From: Oceanitalea stevensii | GTDB taxonomy: Bacteria; Actinomycetota; Actinomycetes; Actinomycetales; Actinomycetaceae | Direction: 5' to 3' | Length of the DNA stretch: 64,000 nt | Assembly (NCBI RefSeq): GCF_014837105.1 | Contig: NZ_JACSPO010000002.1 | Location: 199,470-263,469, forward strand | Shown: piece after piece, positions 16,201 to 23,422 of the stretch | How positions within the stretch are numbered: position 1 is the first letter of the stretch | Layout of the letters: each line of letters begins with the position of its first letter | Notes under the pieces: generated by a model | What the model was told of the DNA's origin: nothing | The model's database searches: none | What the model saw: only the letters and a program-made list of their open reading frames with translations | Program-made: the position numbers and the translations under genes

Positions 16201-17422
16201 CAACGGCGCCTGGGGCGACACCGACACGACGGTCTACGACAACAACGTCCTCGTCGCCCCGATCCCGCTGAGCCTGTTCCGGCCGGGCGTCGTCCCGACC
16301 TTCAGCGTCTGGACCTTCTCTCAGTACGCCCCGAACGGCCTCAACATCGTCGACGGTGTCGAGCCCTTCACCTACGACCCCTTCGCGCCGGACCTGTGGA
16401 CCAGCGGCGGCGTGCTCAACGACGTCTTCGACCCCTCGGGCACGGACGTCACCGTCCACCGCACGCCGGAGGCCGGCGCGGACGCGGGCCCGCTGCTCGT
16501 CCTGCACTCGCACAACGCCGACGGCGCCCGGGCGCAGGTCGTGGACGTCACCGTCCCCGAGGTCGTCGCCGTCCCGACGACGACGACCCTCACCGTCGAC
16601 GGCGAGCCCGCCGTCGGCTCCGAGGTGACCCTCACCGCCACCGTGGAGCCGGCCGGGGCGAGCGGCACCGTGAGCTTCCGTGACGGGGACGCCGAGCTCG
16701 CCACGGCGACCGTCGAGGACGGCACGGCCACCGCCGTCGTCACCCTCGGCGCCGGCACCCGCACGCTGAGCGTCGCCTTCACGCCGGACGCCCCGCAGTG
16801 GGAGGCGTCGGTGTCCGCGCCCTTCACCGTCGAGGTGGGGCAGGCCGCCTCGACGACCTCGCTGCGCCTCGCGCGCAGCCTCGCGACGTACGGGACCGAG
16901 ACGACGGCGACGGTGACGGTCGACGTCACCGGGGCGGCGCCGTCGGGCACGGTCGAGCTCCGCCGTGACGGCGAGGTCGTCGCCACCGGGGAGCTCGCCG
17001 TCGACGGGAGCCGCGGCACCGCCACGGTCACCCTGCCCCGCGACCTCGCCGCCGGCGGACACCGGCTCACCGCGGTGTACGCCGGCAGCGCCGACGTCGC
17101 CGGGTCGACGAGCCGCGCCGCGACCTACGTCGTGCTGCCGGCGCTGCCGCGCGTCGACATCGATGCCGAGTCCCGGGTGCCGAGGGGCAGCTCCCCGCAG
17201 GTCGGCGTCGAGGTCCTCGGCCGGGGCGGCGCCCCGGTGCCCACGGGCTCGGTGACGGTGACCGCGGGCTTCCGTGTCATCGACCGGGTCCAGCTCGACG
17301 AGGAGGGGGGCGCGACCGTGCAGCTGCCGCCGGTCCGCTTCCTCACCATCCTCACCGCCACCTACGGCGGCGACGCCGGGTACCTGCCCGGCATCGACCT
17401 GGCCACCATCACGCCGCGCTGA
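13274..17422 (+). CDS. secreted S8 (subtilisin) serine peptidase with PA insert and Ig-like repeats
   Basis: This 1382-residue exoenzyme has a signal peptide of about 34 residues (cut after PASA), then an I9-type propeptide (about 50-155). The S8 catalytic domain carries Asp184 (GIIDTGVDY), His267 (GGHGTHVAG) and Ser614 (GTSMASPHVAG), with a PA domain inserted around 450-560. A Fn3-like domain follows, and three bacterial Ig-like repeats begin near residues 1101, 1193 and 1293. There is no LPXTG, so release into the medium is expected. ATG 13274 is used; ATG 13286 (MRRSLT) gives an equally good signal peptide. A strong hairpin follows the stop codon. Confidence 0.93.
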   Translation: MRLTMRRSLTAATSALVLGAVGVLGAVPASADPASPEPLPSLDLPDKVGETLRAAEGTVTAFVRLDAPSALDVVESGGSTSEAGEAVEDVESLAEDVVPAEAGARARSAGPQRVSVTSTLVAGTIVTGDAAQVRELAESDDVVSVALVPLKEPRNKGVDLFTRAAEVWESYGETGEGVRIGIIDTGVDYTHADFGGPGTAEAYAAAYGEDGTAPAPEGTFDGAKLLGGYDFAGTLYDASGRLPGSTTVPQPDPNPIDGLYTRDHGGHGTHVAGSAAGYGVTAEGDTFRGDYGDLEDISDWKVGPGAAPEAGIYALKVFGDYGGSTGVTINALEWAADPDGDLDFSDRLDIVNLSLGGDAAPVDDPENLFVDRLSDLGTLSVMAAGNAGDVTDIGGSPGNASTALSVANSVSDTMTYDAVEVVGAADESLLGRHAAQNTVSYAGSEDAEGPVVHLGEGVDGCEPLTEYAEQIAGAIVWLDWDDNDNTRACGSGARWANATAAGAAGVLIGTENAIFTAGIAGDAETPGAQLTAAATDLLLPEIQAGTLSVRLGPSYRDATFVTDESVADLLNPGSSRGAHGSLGVVKPDVAAPGTRISSAAAGAGTMAHTLSGTSMASPHVAGIAALVRAANPGWSPQEVKAGIMNTATNPVYSQPGPGGPVYGPERVGAGRVDAVAAVGTGVIAYDSSAPDGVSVAFGVVDVGAETVTVRRTVTVENLENRGPVVLRPTFEAATTTGGATITATPSSVTVPPGRSRTVTVTLTADPTTLARDIDPTQSADSGVGVPREYVAALSGQLVLEPPRPGTGPTLHVPVHAAPRLVSDLAAQPVEFASADALTAPLALTGRHVNSGGWTSLTSVLELVATSPRLEDADADLTSPSQVAAGDIRYVGAMSTAPRLVEAGYDPALGYLGIGIAVQGEWPTLGTTTVPVIDTDVTGDGIPDIQTAVQKLDPTLDVTIAYTYDYWTGQPYSQSAVNGAWGDTDTTVYDNNVLVAPIPLSLFRPGVVPTFSVWTFSQYAPNGLNIVDGVEPFTYDPFAPDLWTSGGVLNDVFDPSGTDVTVHRTPEAGADAGPLLVLHSHNADGARAQVVDVTVPEVVAVPTTTTLTVDGEPAVGSEVTLTATVEPAGASGTVSFRDGDAELATATVEDGTATAVVTLGAGTRTLSVAFTPDAPQWEASVSAPFTVEVGQAASTTSLRLARSLATYGTETTATVTVDVTGAAPSGTVELRRDGEVVATGELAVDGSRGTATVTLPRDLAAGGHRLTAVYAGSADVAGSTSRAATYVVLPALPRVDIDAESRVPRGSSPQVGVEVLGRGGAPVPTGSVTVTAGFRVIDRVQLDEEGGATVQLPPVRFLTILTATYGGDAGYLPGIDLATITPR

Positions 17423-17441
17423 CCGGACGGCACGCGGGCGG

Positions 17442-17467
17442 GGGCGCGGCAGGCGACTGCCGCGCCC
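17442..17467 (+). terminator. GC hairpin with GNRA-type loop after the subtilase
   Basis: GGGCGCGGCAG and CTGCCGCGCCC form an 11-bp perfect stem closed by the tetraloop GCGA, 19 nt past the stop codon. No T-tract follows. Confidence 0.7.
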
Positions 17468-17503
17468 TCGCGCCAAATGCGGCGCCCGGAGGGTGCCGCG
17501 CGC

Positions 17504-17509
17504 TACGGT
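17504..17509 (+). promoter_or_regulatory. -10 box TACGGT of a leaderless promoter
   Basis: TACGGT ends 6 nt before ATG 17516. This supports that start for the CYTH gene over an in-frame ATG at 17477. Confidence 0.6.
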
Positions 17510-17515
17510 CAGGGC

Positions 17516-18145
17516 ATGAGCGACGGCGACTTCGAGTTCGAGCGGAAGTTCTTCGTCCCCGAGCTGCCCACCGCGGCCCTGCGGGAGCCGCACCCGGCGC
17601 TCATCGTGCAGAGCTACTTCCTCGCCGCCGACGGCTACGCCCTGCGCATCCGGCTGCAGGGCGCGGCGCCGGCCGGGACGCTGCCCACCTGGGGTGACGA
17701 GCGCGAGCTCCTCGAGGCCGCCGCCGACACCTTCACCTTCTGCGCGCTCACCGCCAAGGGCCCCTACGTGGGCGGCACCCGCTACGAGGCCGAGCGGGAG
17801 CTGGACGTCACCGCCGGCCTGGCGATGGTCCGGCTCGGTGGCGACCTCGTGGCGAAGCTGCGGTACTCGCTGTGGCTCGGCGCCGACGGCTGGGTCGTCG
17901 ACTCCTTCCTCGGCCGCAACGAGCCGCTCGTCGTCGCGGAGTGCGAGCGCGGCGGCCCCGTCACGGACCTCGCCATCCCCGACTTCTGCCTGAGCGAGGT
18001 CACCGACGACCCCCGCTTCGCCAACGACGCCCTCGCCACCAGCCCGTACAGCCACTGGAGCGCGGACTACGGCCGCGAGCTCGAGACGGACGGGCCGCGC
18101 TTCCTCACCGAGTTCGGCACGAACCAGCTCGGCCTGCCCAGCTGA
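17516..18145 (+). CDS. CYTH-domain protein (triphosphate tunnel metalloenzyme family)
   Basis: This 209-residue protein begins with the ExExK signature (EFERK, Glu7, Glu9, Lys11) that lines the triphosphate-binding tunnel. LRIRLQG, LTAKGP and AERELDV follow as the alternating basic and acidic strands, and VVDSF and VVAECE come near the end. Family members hydrolyse inorganic triphosphate or nucleoside triphosphates or make cyclic AMP; which applies here is not known. The gene is followed after 16 nt by gpmA and probably forms an operon with it. Confidence 0.85.
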   Translation: MSDGDFEFERKFFVPELPTAALREPHPALIVQSYFLAADGYALRIRLQGAAPAGTLPTWGDERELLEAAADTFTFCALTAKGPYVGGTRYEAERELDVTAGLAMVRLGGDLVAKLRYSLWLGADGWVVDSFLGRNEPLVVAECERGGPVTDLAIPDFCLSEVTDDPRFANDALATSPYSHWSADYGRELETDGPRFLTEFGTNQLGLPS

Positions 18146-18161
18146 CCGCGCGCCGTCGCCC

Positions 18162-18905
18162 ATGACTGTCGGGTCCCTCGTCCTCGTCCGTCACGGCGAG
18201 AGCGCCGCCAACGCCCTCGGCCTGTTCACCGGGGTGCTGGACGTCGGGCTCACCCCGCACGGTGAGCAGGCCTGCCACGACGCCGCCGCCCGGCTGCGCG
18301 CCACCGGTTGGCGGCCCGACCTCGTCCTCGCCTCGGAGCTCGTCCGCTCGTGGCACACCGCGGACATCGTCGCCGGGGTGGTCGGGGGAGAGGTGACGCG
18401 GCACTGGCGGCTCAACGAGCGCAGCTACGGCGCGCTCAGCGGGTACGGCAAGCGTGAGGTCGCCGAGAGGTACGGCCGCGAGCTCTTCCTCCACTGGCGC
18501 CGCTCCCTCGACGGCCGCCCCGACCCGCTGCCCGAGCGCACCGTCGCCCTGTGGCGCTCCCTGCCGCCCTTCGCCGGGCTGCCCGCCGAGGCGCTGGCGC
18601 CCACGGAGTCGCTGGCCGACGTCGTCGAGCGGGTGCGCCCGCTGTGGGAGGGCACGCTCGGTGACGCGCTGCGCGCCGGCCGCCACGTGCTCGTCGTCGC
18701 CCACGGCAACTCCCTACGCGCGCTGTGCGCGCTCGTCGACGACCTCGACGCCGCCGAGCTGCGCGAGCTCAACCTCCCCAACGCCCGTCCGCTCCTGTAC
18801 GAGCTCGGCCCCGGACTCGTGCCCCGCGTGCGCGGTGGGCGCTACCTCGACCCGCGGCTGGCGGCGGCGGAGGCCGCGGCGATCGCGTCGCAAGGCGGAA
18901 CCTGA
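18162..18905 (+). CDS. gpmA: 2,3-bisphosphoglycerate-dependent phosphoglycerate mutase
   Basis: This 247-residue histidine phosphatase-fold enzyme interconverts 3- and 2-phosphoglycerate in glycolysis. VRHGES near the N terminus supplies the phosphorylated His11. LNERSYGALSGYGK carries the acid Glu and the substrate-binding residues, and VAHGNSLRAL supplies the second histidine. The length is that of GpmA. It starts at ATG 18162 just after the CYTH gene. No terminator was seen before the next gene, but a new promoter is present. Confidence 0.93.
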   Translation: MTVGSLVLVRHGESAANALGLFTGVLDVGLTPHGEQACHDAAARLRATGWRPDLVLASELVRSWHTADIVAGVVGGEVTRHWRLNERSYGALSGYGKREVAERYGRELFLHWRRSLDGRPDPLPERTVALWRSLPPFAGLPAEALAPTESLADVVERVRPLWEGTLGDALRAGRHVLVVAHGNSLRALCALVDDLDAAELRELNLPNARPLLYELGPGLVPRVRGGRYLDPRLAAAEAAAIASQGGT

Positions 18906-19000
18906 GGGCGCCGGTCCTCCCCCTCCCGGTGCCCCCCAGGTCCGCCCTCCGGGCTGCCCGATCGTCCCTCCGCCCGAGGTGCGGGGGCAGGTGCTGCGGC

Positions 19001-19006
19001 TAGTCT
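19001..19006 (+). promoter_or_regulatory. candidate -10 box TAGTCT
   Basis: TAGTCT lies 40 nt before ATG 19047. The leader carries the Shine-Dalgarno GGGGAGGAAG just before the start, so this is a conventional leadered promoter. Confidence 0.45.
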
Positions 19007-19046
19007 CGAAGCAGGTCCGCAGGGTCGCGGGTATGGGGAGGAAGCG

Positions 19047-19943
19047 ATGAGAGTGGTCGTCGTCGGCATGGCCTATGCCGTCGTCACCCTGCCCGTCGAC
19101 ACCTTCCCGGTCGAGTACCGGGCGGTGCGCGACGTGCCGATCTCCGCCTCCGTCGGCGGGTCGGGCTTCACGGCGGCCCGCACGCTCGCGGCGCTGGGCG
19201 ACGAGGTCTACCTCGCGGCGCCGCTCGGGGAGGACGCGGAGGGCGTGGCCGTCGACGTCGCGGCCTACCGCTACGGCGTCAACTCGGCGATGTGCCCGCG
19301 TTCGCTGCCCCGCTCACCGCGCGCCGTCGTCCTCGAGTGCGACGGTCAGCGGCAGATCAGCCGGGACCTCGGGGAGGCGCCCACGGCGCACGTCGACCTC
19401 GACCTCGGGGCGCTGGCGACCTCCGAGCTGGTCATCGTCGACGGCGTGCTCCCGACGGCGGCGCTCATCTCCTCGGCGCAGGCGACGGGAGTGCCCGTGG
19501 CCGCGGCGCTCGGCACGGTCCGCGAGCCGCCGCTCCTCGAGCAGCAGCCCTACCTCGCCGCCGAGCTGCTCGTCATGAGCCACGACGGGCGCGACGAGGA
19601 GCACCTCGTGCGGACGTGGCGGCGCCGCTCGGCCGCCCGGCTCGTCGTCGTCACGCTCGGGGAGCGCGGCGCCGTGGGGATGGTGCCCCACTCGGAGGAG
19701 GTCATCCACGTACCGGCGCGGCACCTGGGCGGGGGCCTGCGGCCGGCGGGGGTGGGAGCGACCTACGCCGCCACCCTGGCGCACTACGTCTTCGCGCGCG
19801 GCTGTGACGCGCGCGGCGCGATGGAGTACGCGGCGACCGCCGCCGCCTGGACGATCGCCCACCCCGGCGAGCCCGACGGGCTGCGGGAGGACGTCCTCGA
19901 GGCGGCAGCGGCGCGTCCGGACGAGGCGGCTCAGGCCTCGTAG
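19047..19943 (+). CDS. PfkB-like protein without the catalytic motif
   Basis: This 298-residue protein has a ribokinase fold: the N terminus VVVVGMAYAV and VGGSGFTAARTLAALGDEV match the first PfkB signature, and ARLVVVTLGERGAVG matches the later core. At the second signature, where active kinases have DTxGAGD, it reads RPAGVGA. Both Asp residues, including the catalytic base (Ala238 here), are lost. It is probably not a phosphotransferase and may be a binding or regulatory protein. The start at ATG 19047 has GGGGAGGAAG upstream. Its 3' end overlaps the convergent lipoprotein gene by 13 bp. Confidence 0.78.
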   Translation: MRVVVVGMAYAVVTLPVDTFPVEYRAVRDVPISASVGGSGFTAARTLAALGDEVYLAAPLGEDAEGVAVDVAAYRYGVNSAMCPRSLPRSPRAVVLECDGQRQISRDLGEAPTAHVDLDLGALATSELVIVDGVLPTAALISSAQATGVPVAAALGTVREPPLLEQQPYLAAELLVMSHDGRDEEHLVRTWRRRSAARLVVVTLGERGAVGMVPHSEEVIHVPARHLGGGLRPAGVGATYAATLAHYVFARGCDARGAMEYAATAAAWTIAHPGEPDGLREDVLEAAAARPDEAAQAS

Positions 19944-20410
19944 CCAGCGGCGGAGCAGGCGCTGTCGATCTCGCCCTGCGCGGCCTCGGAACCGGCGACG
20001 TCGATCTGCGCGAGGTCGGGGAAGGTGACCTCGCCGGTCTCCGGGTCGGCCTCGGCGCGGGCCTCGTTGACGGCCGCGACGGCCTCGGTGAACGGGGCCT
20101 TGAGGTCCTCGAGGAGGGAGGTGAGGTCGGCCGGGGCGTTGCGGCCGAGCTCGGTGAGGCGCTGCTCGAGGGCGTTGACCTCGGTGTAGGCGGTGTCGTC
20201 CACGACCTCGCCACCGGACAGGGCGGCGCGCGCGCTCTCGGTGCGCTCGGCGAGCGGCGTGCCCGTGCCCTCGTAGAAGCCCTCGCAGGTGACCTGCTCG
20301 GGGCTCTGCGAGGCGGAGGCCGCCGGGGTGGACTCGTCGTCGGACGTGCTGGAGCTGCAGGCGGTGAGACCGAGCAGGAGGACTGCGGGAAGGATGAGTC
20401 GACGTGTCAT
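19931..20410 (-). CDS. secreted lipoprotein of unknown function
   Basis: This 159-residue protein has a lipobox (LGLTAC, lipidated Cys18) after a short basic-hydrophobic signal, then a Ser/Thr/Asp-rich linker. A small helical domain follows, with two further cysteines (TCEGFYEG and SACSAAGYEA) likely to pair as a disulfide outside the cell. ATG 20410 is chosen over in-frame GTG 20419 because TAACGT sits 7 nt upstream, leaving no room for the longer form. No family is recognised. Confidence 0.78.
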   Translation of the reverse strand: MTRRLILPAVLLLGLTACSSSTSDDESTPAASASQSPEQVTCEGFYEGTGTPLAERTESARAALSGGEVVDDTAYTEVNALEQRLTELGRNAPADLTSLLEDLKAPFTEAVAAVNEARAEADPETGEVTFPDLAQIDVAGSEAAQGEIDSACSAAGYEA

Positions 20411-20417
20411 GCCAGAC

Positions 20418-20423
20418 ACGTTA
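20418..20423 (-). promoter_or_regulatory. -10 box TAACGT of a leaderless promoter
   Basis: On the minus strand TAACGT ends 7 nt before ATG 20410 of the lipoprotein gene. Confidence 0.55.
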
Positions 20424-20518
20424 AGCCTGTGCGCGAGGCGGTCCGGGCCGGCGCCGGCGACGCCTCACCGCACGGTTTTCCGCGCGTTCGAGCGGTTCTC
20501 AGGCACCGCGCACGGCGG

Positions 20519-20544
20519 CTCCGGCCGTGTCGGGACGGCCGGAG
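20519..20544 (-). terminator. GC hairpin after the CopC-domain gene
   Basis: CTCCGGCCGT and ACGGCCGGAG form a 10-bp perfect stem with a 6-nt loop, 7 nt past the minus-strand stop at 20552. Confidence 0.65.
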
Positions 20545-20551
20545 ACGTTCC

Positions 20552-21172
20552 TCACAGGCGGTCGGTGCGCTGCCGCCGGACGATGAGGACGATGATCGCG
20601 GCGACCGCGCCGAGCGCCGCGACGGCGATGGCCACCTTGGCGGCGGTGGGCAGCCCGGACGGCCCGGACTCCTCGGCGGTCTGCGCCGGCTCGCTCGTCG
20701 CGGGCTCGCTCGTCGGCTCGGCGGGCTCGGTGGTGGCCGGGGCGGCGGCGGACTCGCTGGTCGCGGGCTCGGTCGGCTCGGCGGGCGCGGTGACCTCGAA
20801 GGGGATGACGCCGTCGATCGGGTGGCCGTCGCTGGAGGCCACGCGCCAGCGCACCTCGAGCTGCCCGGCGGGGAGCTCGGTGTCGAGCGCGAGGACGACG
20901 TCGGCCCCGTCGAGGGTGCCCTCGCCCTCGGCGACGGTCGTGCCCTCGGCGTCGACGACGGTGATCACCGAGCCCACCTCGAGCGGCGGGTTGTTGAAGC
21001 TCAGCGTGATTGACTCCGGCGGCGCGTCGAGCACCGCCCCCTCGGCGGGGTCGGAGGCGACGAGCATGTCGTGCGCCTGAGCCGCCGTCCCGAGCCCGAG
21101 CGTCCCGAGGAGGACGAGCAGGACGAGGGTGAGGGCGCGGGCGGGACGGCGAGCGGCAACGGTCGTGGTCAT
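20552..21172 (-). CDS. CopC-domain copper-binding protein with C-terminal membrane anchor
   Basis: This 206-residue exported protein has a signal peptide ending AQA (residue 33), so the mature chain would start at His34 (HDMLVASDP). CopC proteins use this N-terminal His with the DGHP motif (here SSDGHPIDG) to bind Cu(II). The CopC fold is followed by a long Pro/Thr/Ser/Glu linker and one membrane helix with a basic tail (VRRQR), so the domain is tethered outside the membrane. ATG 21172 is favoured over ATG 21181 by a leaderless box 7 nt upstream. A CopD-containing protein is encoded at 54.9-56.9 kb. Confidence 0.88.
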   Translation of the reverse strand: MTTTVAARRPARALTLVLLVLLGTLGLGTAAQAHDMLVASDPAEGAVLDAPPESITLSFNNPPLEVGSVITVVDAEGTTVAEGEGTLDGADVVLALDTELPAGQLEVRWRVASSDGHPIDGVIPFEVTAPAEPTEPATSESAAAPATTEPAEPTSEPATSEPAQTAEESGPSGLPTAAKVAIAVAALGAVAAIIVLIVRRQRTDRL

Positions 21173-21179
21173 GGGGCCC

Positions 21180-21185
21180 ATGCTA
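21180..21185 (-). promoter_or_regulatory. -10 box TAGCAT of a leaderless promoter
   Basis: On the minus strand TAGCAT ends 7 nt before ATG 21172. It overlaps the alternative ATG at 21181, which argues against that start. Confidence 0.5.
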
Positions 21186-21219
21186 GGCAGACGCGGGACG
21201 CGGACGGGGCGGGCGCCCG

Positions 21220-21225
21220 TACGAT
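21220..21225 (+). promoter_or_regulatory. -10 box TACGAT of a leaderless promoter
   Basis: TACGAT ends 7 nt before ATG 21233. A leaderless mRNA leaves no space for a fluoride riboswitch before this crcB gene. Confidence 0.55.
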
Positions 21226-21232
21226 CGCCCTG

Positions 21233-21625
21233 ATGAGGCAGCTGGACGTCCGCTCGGTGGGCACGGTCGCCGCCGGCGGAGCGGCGGGCGCCGTGGCCCG
21301 CCACCTCCTCGTCGGCGCGGGCGGCTCGTCCGGGTGGGCGGTGACGCTGGCCGTCAACGTGGCCGGCGCCTTCCTCCTCGGTCTCCTCCTCGAGCGGCTC
21401 GCCCGCGGTGGCCCCGACACGGGCCGCCGCCGGCTGCGGCTCCTCCTCGGCACCGGCGCGCTGGGCGGCTTCACCACCTACTCCGGGATCGCCGTCGAGG
21501 TCCTCGCCCGGCTCGACGCGGGCAGCTGGGCGGGCGCCGCCGGCTACGGGCTCGGCACGGTCCTCGCCGGGCTGGCCGCGTGCGGGGCCGGCGTCGTCGT
21601 CGGCGCGCGGAGGGCGGCGCGGTGA
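21233..21625 (+). CDS. crcB: fluoride channel subunit CrcB/Fluc, first copy
   Basis: This 130-residue protein has four membrane helices. GGAAGAVARHLL near the N terminus, VNVAGAFLLG (the conserved pore Asn) and TGALGGFTTYSGIAVEV (the FTTYS Phe/Thr/Ser track) are Fluc hallmarks. It exports fluoride as a dual-topology dimer. The second copy starts within its stop codon (GTGA), so the two chains probably form a heterodimer, as in other Gram-positives with paired genes. Confidence 0.93.
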   Translation: MRQLDVRSVGTVAAGGAAGAVARHLLVGAGGSSGWAVTLAVNVAGAFLLGLLLERLARGGPDTGRRRLRLLLGTGALGGFTTYSGIAVEVLARLDAGSWAGAAGYGLGTVLAGLAACGAGVVVGARRAAR

Positions 21626-21993
21626 TCCTCCTCGTCGCCCTCGGTGGCGCGCTGGGCGCCGCGGCCCGCTACGTGCTCGACGCCCTGCTGCCCTCCGCGG
21701 GGCCGGACCGGGTGCCGCGCGGGACGACCGCCGTCAACCTCAGCGGGAGCCTGCTGGCGGGCTGCCTCGTCGGTGCGCTCGCCGCCGGCTCCCTGGACCC
21801 GCGGGCCTACGTCGTCGCCCTCGCGGGGTTCTGCGGCGGCTACACGACCTTCTCGACGGCGTCCCTCGAGGCCGTGCGCCTCCTCCAGCGGGGCCGTCCC
21901 TGGCGGGCGGCGGGGTACGCGCTGGGGAGCCTCCTCGGCACCGTCGCGGCGGCCGCCCTCGGCGCCGCGGCCACCGGGGCGCTCCTCGGCTGA
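21622..21993 (+). CDS. crcB: fluoride channel subunit CrcB/Fluc, second copy
   Basis: This 123-residue, four-helix partner of the preceding gene starts at GTG 21622, overlapping the TGA of the first copy. It keeps GGALGAAARYVL, VNLSGSLLAG (pore Asn) and GFCGGYTTFSTASLEAV. Paired Fluc subunits insert in opposite orientations to make the channel. Its stop codon lies in a hairpin shared with the convergent DUF2079 gene. Confidence 0.93.
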   Translation: MILLVALGGALGAAARYVLDALLPSAGPDRVPRGTTAVNLSGSLLAGCLVGALAAGSLDPRAYVVALAGFCGGYTTFSTASLEAVRLLQRGRPWRAAGYALGSLLGTVAAAALGAAATGALLG

Positions 21994-22024
21994 GCCCGCG
22001 CGGGGGCGGGCGGGCGGCTCAGCC
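21988..22024. terminator. inverted repeat spanning two convergent stop codons
   Basis: GGCTGAGCC (21988-21996) and GGCTCAGCC (22016-22024) are exact reverse complements around a GC-rich loop. Each arm contains the stop codon of one of the convergent genes, so this is a probable bidirectional terminator. Confidence 0.6.
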
Positions 22025-23422
22025 GACGCGGCGCGCCACCTGGTAGCCCTCGCGGTCCAGGACGAGCTCGTAGTCGGTCCCCGGGTGCTTCTCCTCGGCG
22101 TACCGTGCGGCGTCCTGCGGCGGGTTGCCGCCCCACGTCCCGCCCTCGCGGTCGATGACGTAGTAGTCCGCGACCGGGTTGTCGCCCGTCCCGGACCACA
22201 GCGCCGTCGTCGTCGGCACGAGGCGCGCGAGCAGGGAGATGTCGCTGGCGACGACGGCACCCTCCGGCACCGTCCCGACCACCTCCCGGGCCGCCTCCGT
22301 CCGGGGCGAGGCCTGCCACGTCTCCGGGCTCGCCAGCCGCACGACGGGCAGGTCCGGGGCGGTGAGGACGACGGCGAGGCCCGCGGCGCCGAGCGCGACG
22401 GCGGTGCGCAGCGACCGGTCACGGTCCGGCTCCGCGGGGCGCGGCCCGAGCGCGTCGAGCAGCGCGGCGGTGGCGAGCGGCATGAGGACGGCGTCGTAGT
22501 GCCAGACCCAGGTCCAGTAGAACGACACGTCCCCGAGGAAGCGCCACGCGAGCGTCGGCACGGCGGCGAGGAGGATCGGGGAGCGGACCCCGACGATCCC
22601 GGCCGCGAGGACGAGCAGGAGCACCGTGACGACCTTCTCCCCGGGGCCCAGGACCCCGGCGAGGGCGGCGAGCGGGTCGCCGAGGGCGTCGCCGACCGTG
22701 AGCCGGTCGGTGTAGTCGTACTGCCCCCGCGGGTTGAGGAGCGGCAGGATGACGGCCGTCGCGAGGACGAACCACGCGGCGCCCCAGGCGGCCAGGGCGA
22801 GGCCGGCGCGGCGGGCCCCCCGCCACCAGATGACGAGGCCGAGCGCGGCGACGAGCAGCCCGAGGTCCTCCTTGACGAGGACGAGCGGCGCGAGCCACAG
22901 CACGCTCGCCCGCCACCGCCGCTCGAGGAGCGCGCACAGGCCGAGGGCGAGGAGCGGCAGCGCGAAGGCGATCTCGTGGAACTGGCTGCGCACCGCGCCC
23001 TGGATGCCGTGGGACAGGAGGTAGGCGGCACCGACCGCGACGCCGGGCCACCGTCCCAGCCGGCGCACCGCCAGCGCCGTCAGCGGCCACGCCGACACCC
23101 CGACGAGCAGCGCCTGGACGACGAGCAGGGTGAGCCCGGAGGGCGCGAGGGCGTAGACCGGGCCGAGGAGCACGAGGATCGGGTGGAAGTGGTCACCGAG
23201 GAGGTTGAAGCCGTCACCCTTGATCGGGACGATCGGCGCGTCGAGGCCCGCGTAGGCCTTGGCGAGCTGGGTGAAGATCGCCAGGTCCCACGACGGCGCC
23301 TCCAGCCGGCGCCACTGGAGGACGGCGACGAGCACGTACAGCGCGGTGCCCGCCGCTGCCACGACCCACGCCTCCGGCTGCCGCAGCCGGGACCGCCGGG
23401 TGGTGGTGACGGGCGCGGTCAC
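22019..23422 (-). CDS. DUF2079 polytopic membrane protein
   Basis: This 467-residue protein has about ten membrane helices and matches DUF2079: WDLAIFTQLAKAYAG near the N terminus, NLLGDHFHPILVLLGPVY after it, and SQFHEIAFALPLLALGL further on. The C-terminal third is an extracytoplasmic domain. The fold resembles GT-C membrane glycosyltransferases, and the WDLAIF and HFHP residues sit where such enzymes bind metal and lipid-sugar donors; the activity is not established. It starts at GTG 23422 inside the stop codon of the MprF-like gene, so translation is coupled. Confidence 0.82.
   Translation of the reverse strand: MTAPVTTTRRSRLRQPEAWVVAAAGTALYVLVAVLQWRRLEAPSWDLAIFTQLAKAYAGLDAPIVPIKGDGFNLLGDHFHPILVLLGPVYALAPSGLTLLVVQALLVGVSAWPLTALAVRRLGRWPGVAVGAAYLLSHGIQGAVRSQFHEIAFALPLLALGLCALLERRWRASVLWLAPLVLVKEDLGLLVAALGLVIWWRGARRAGLALAAWGAAWFVLATAVILPLLNPRGQYDYTDRLTVGDALGDPLAALAGVLGPGEKVVTVLLLVLAAGIVGVRSPILLAAVPTLAWRFLGDVSFYWTWVWHYDAVLMPLATAALLDALGPRPAEPDRDRSLRTAVALGAAGLAVVLTAPDLPVVRLASPETWQASPRTEAAREVVGTVPEGAVVASDISLLARLVPTTTALWSGTGDNPVADYYVIDREGGTWGGNPPQDAARYAEEKHPGTDYELVLDREGYQVARRVG

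Noticed and set aside
13781..18163. A 1460-codon open frame on the minus strand opposite the subtilase
   Set aside because: It is a mirror of the real gene in very GC-rich DNA, has a low-complexity Gly/Val/Asp/Arg composition and no domain, whereas the plus strand encodes a complete subtilase.
18906..19046. Possible small gene or RNA between gpmA and the PfkB-like gene
   Set aside because: Only a -10-like box and a ribosome site for the next gene were found; no codon bias or stable structure.
21181..21181. Upstream ATG as start of the CopC-domain gene
   Set aside because: It falls within the -10 hexamer TAGCAT of the leaderless promoter; ATG 21172 fits the spacing seen at other genes.
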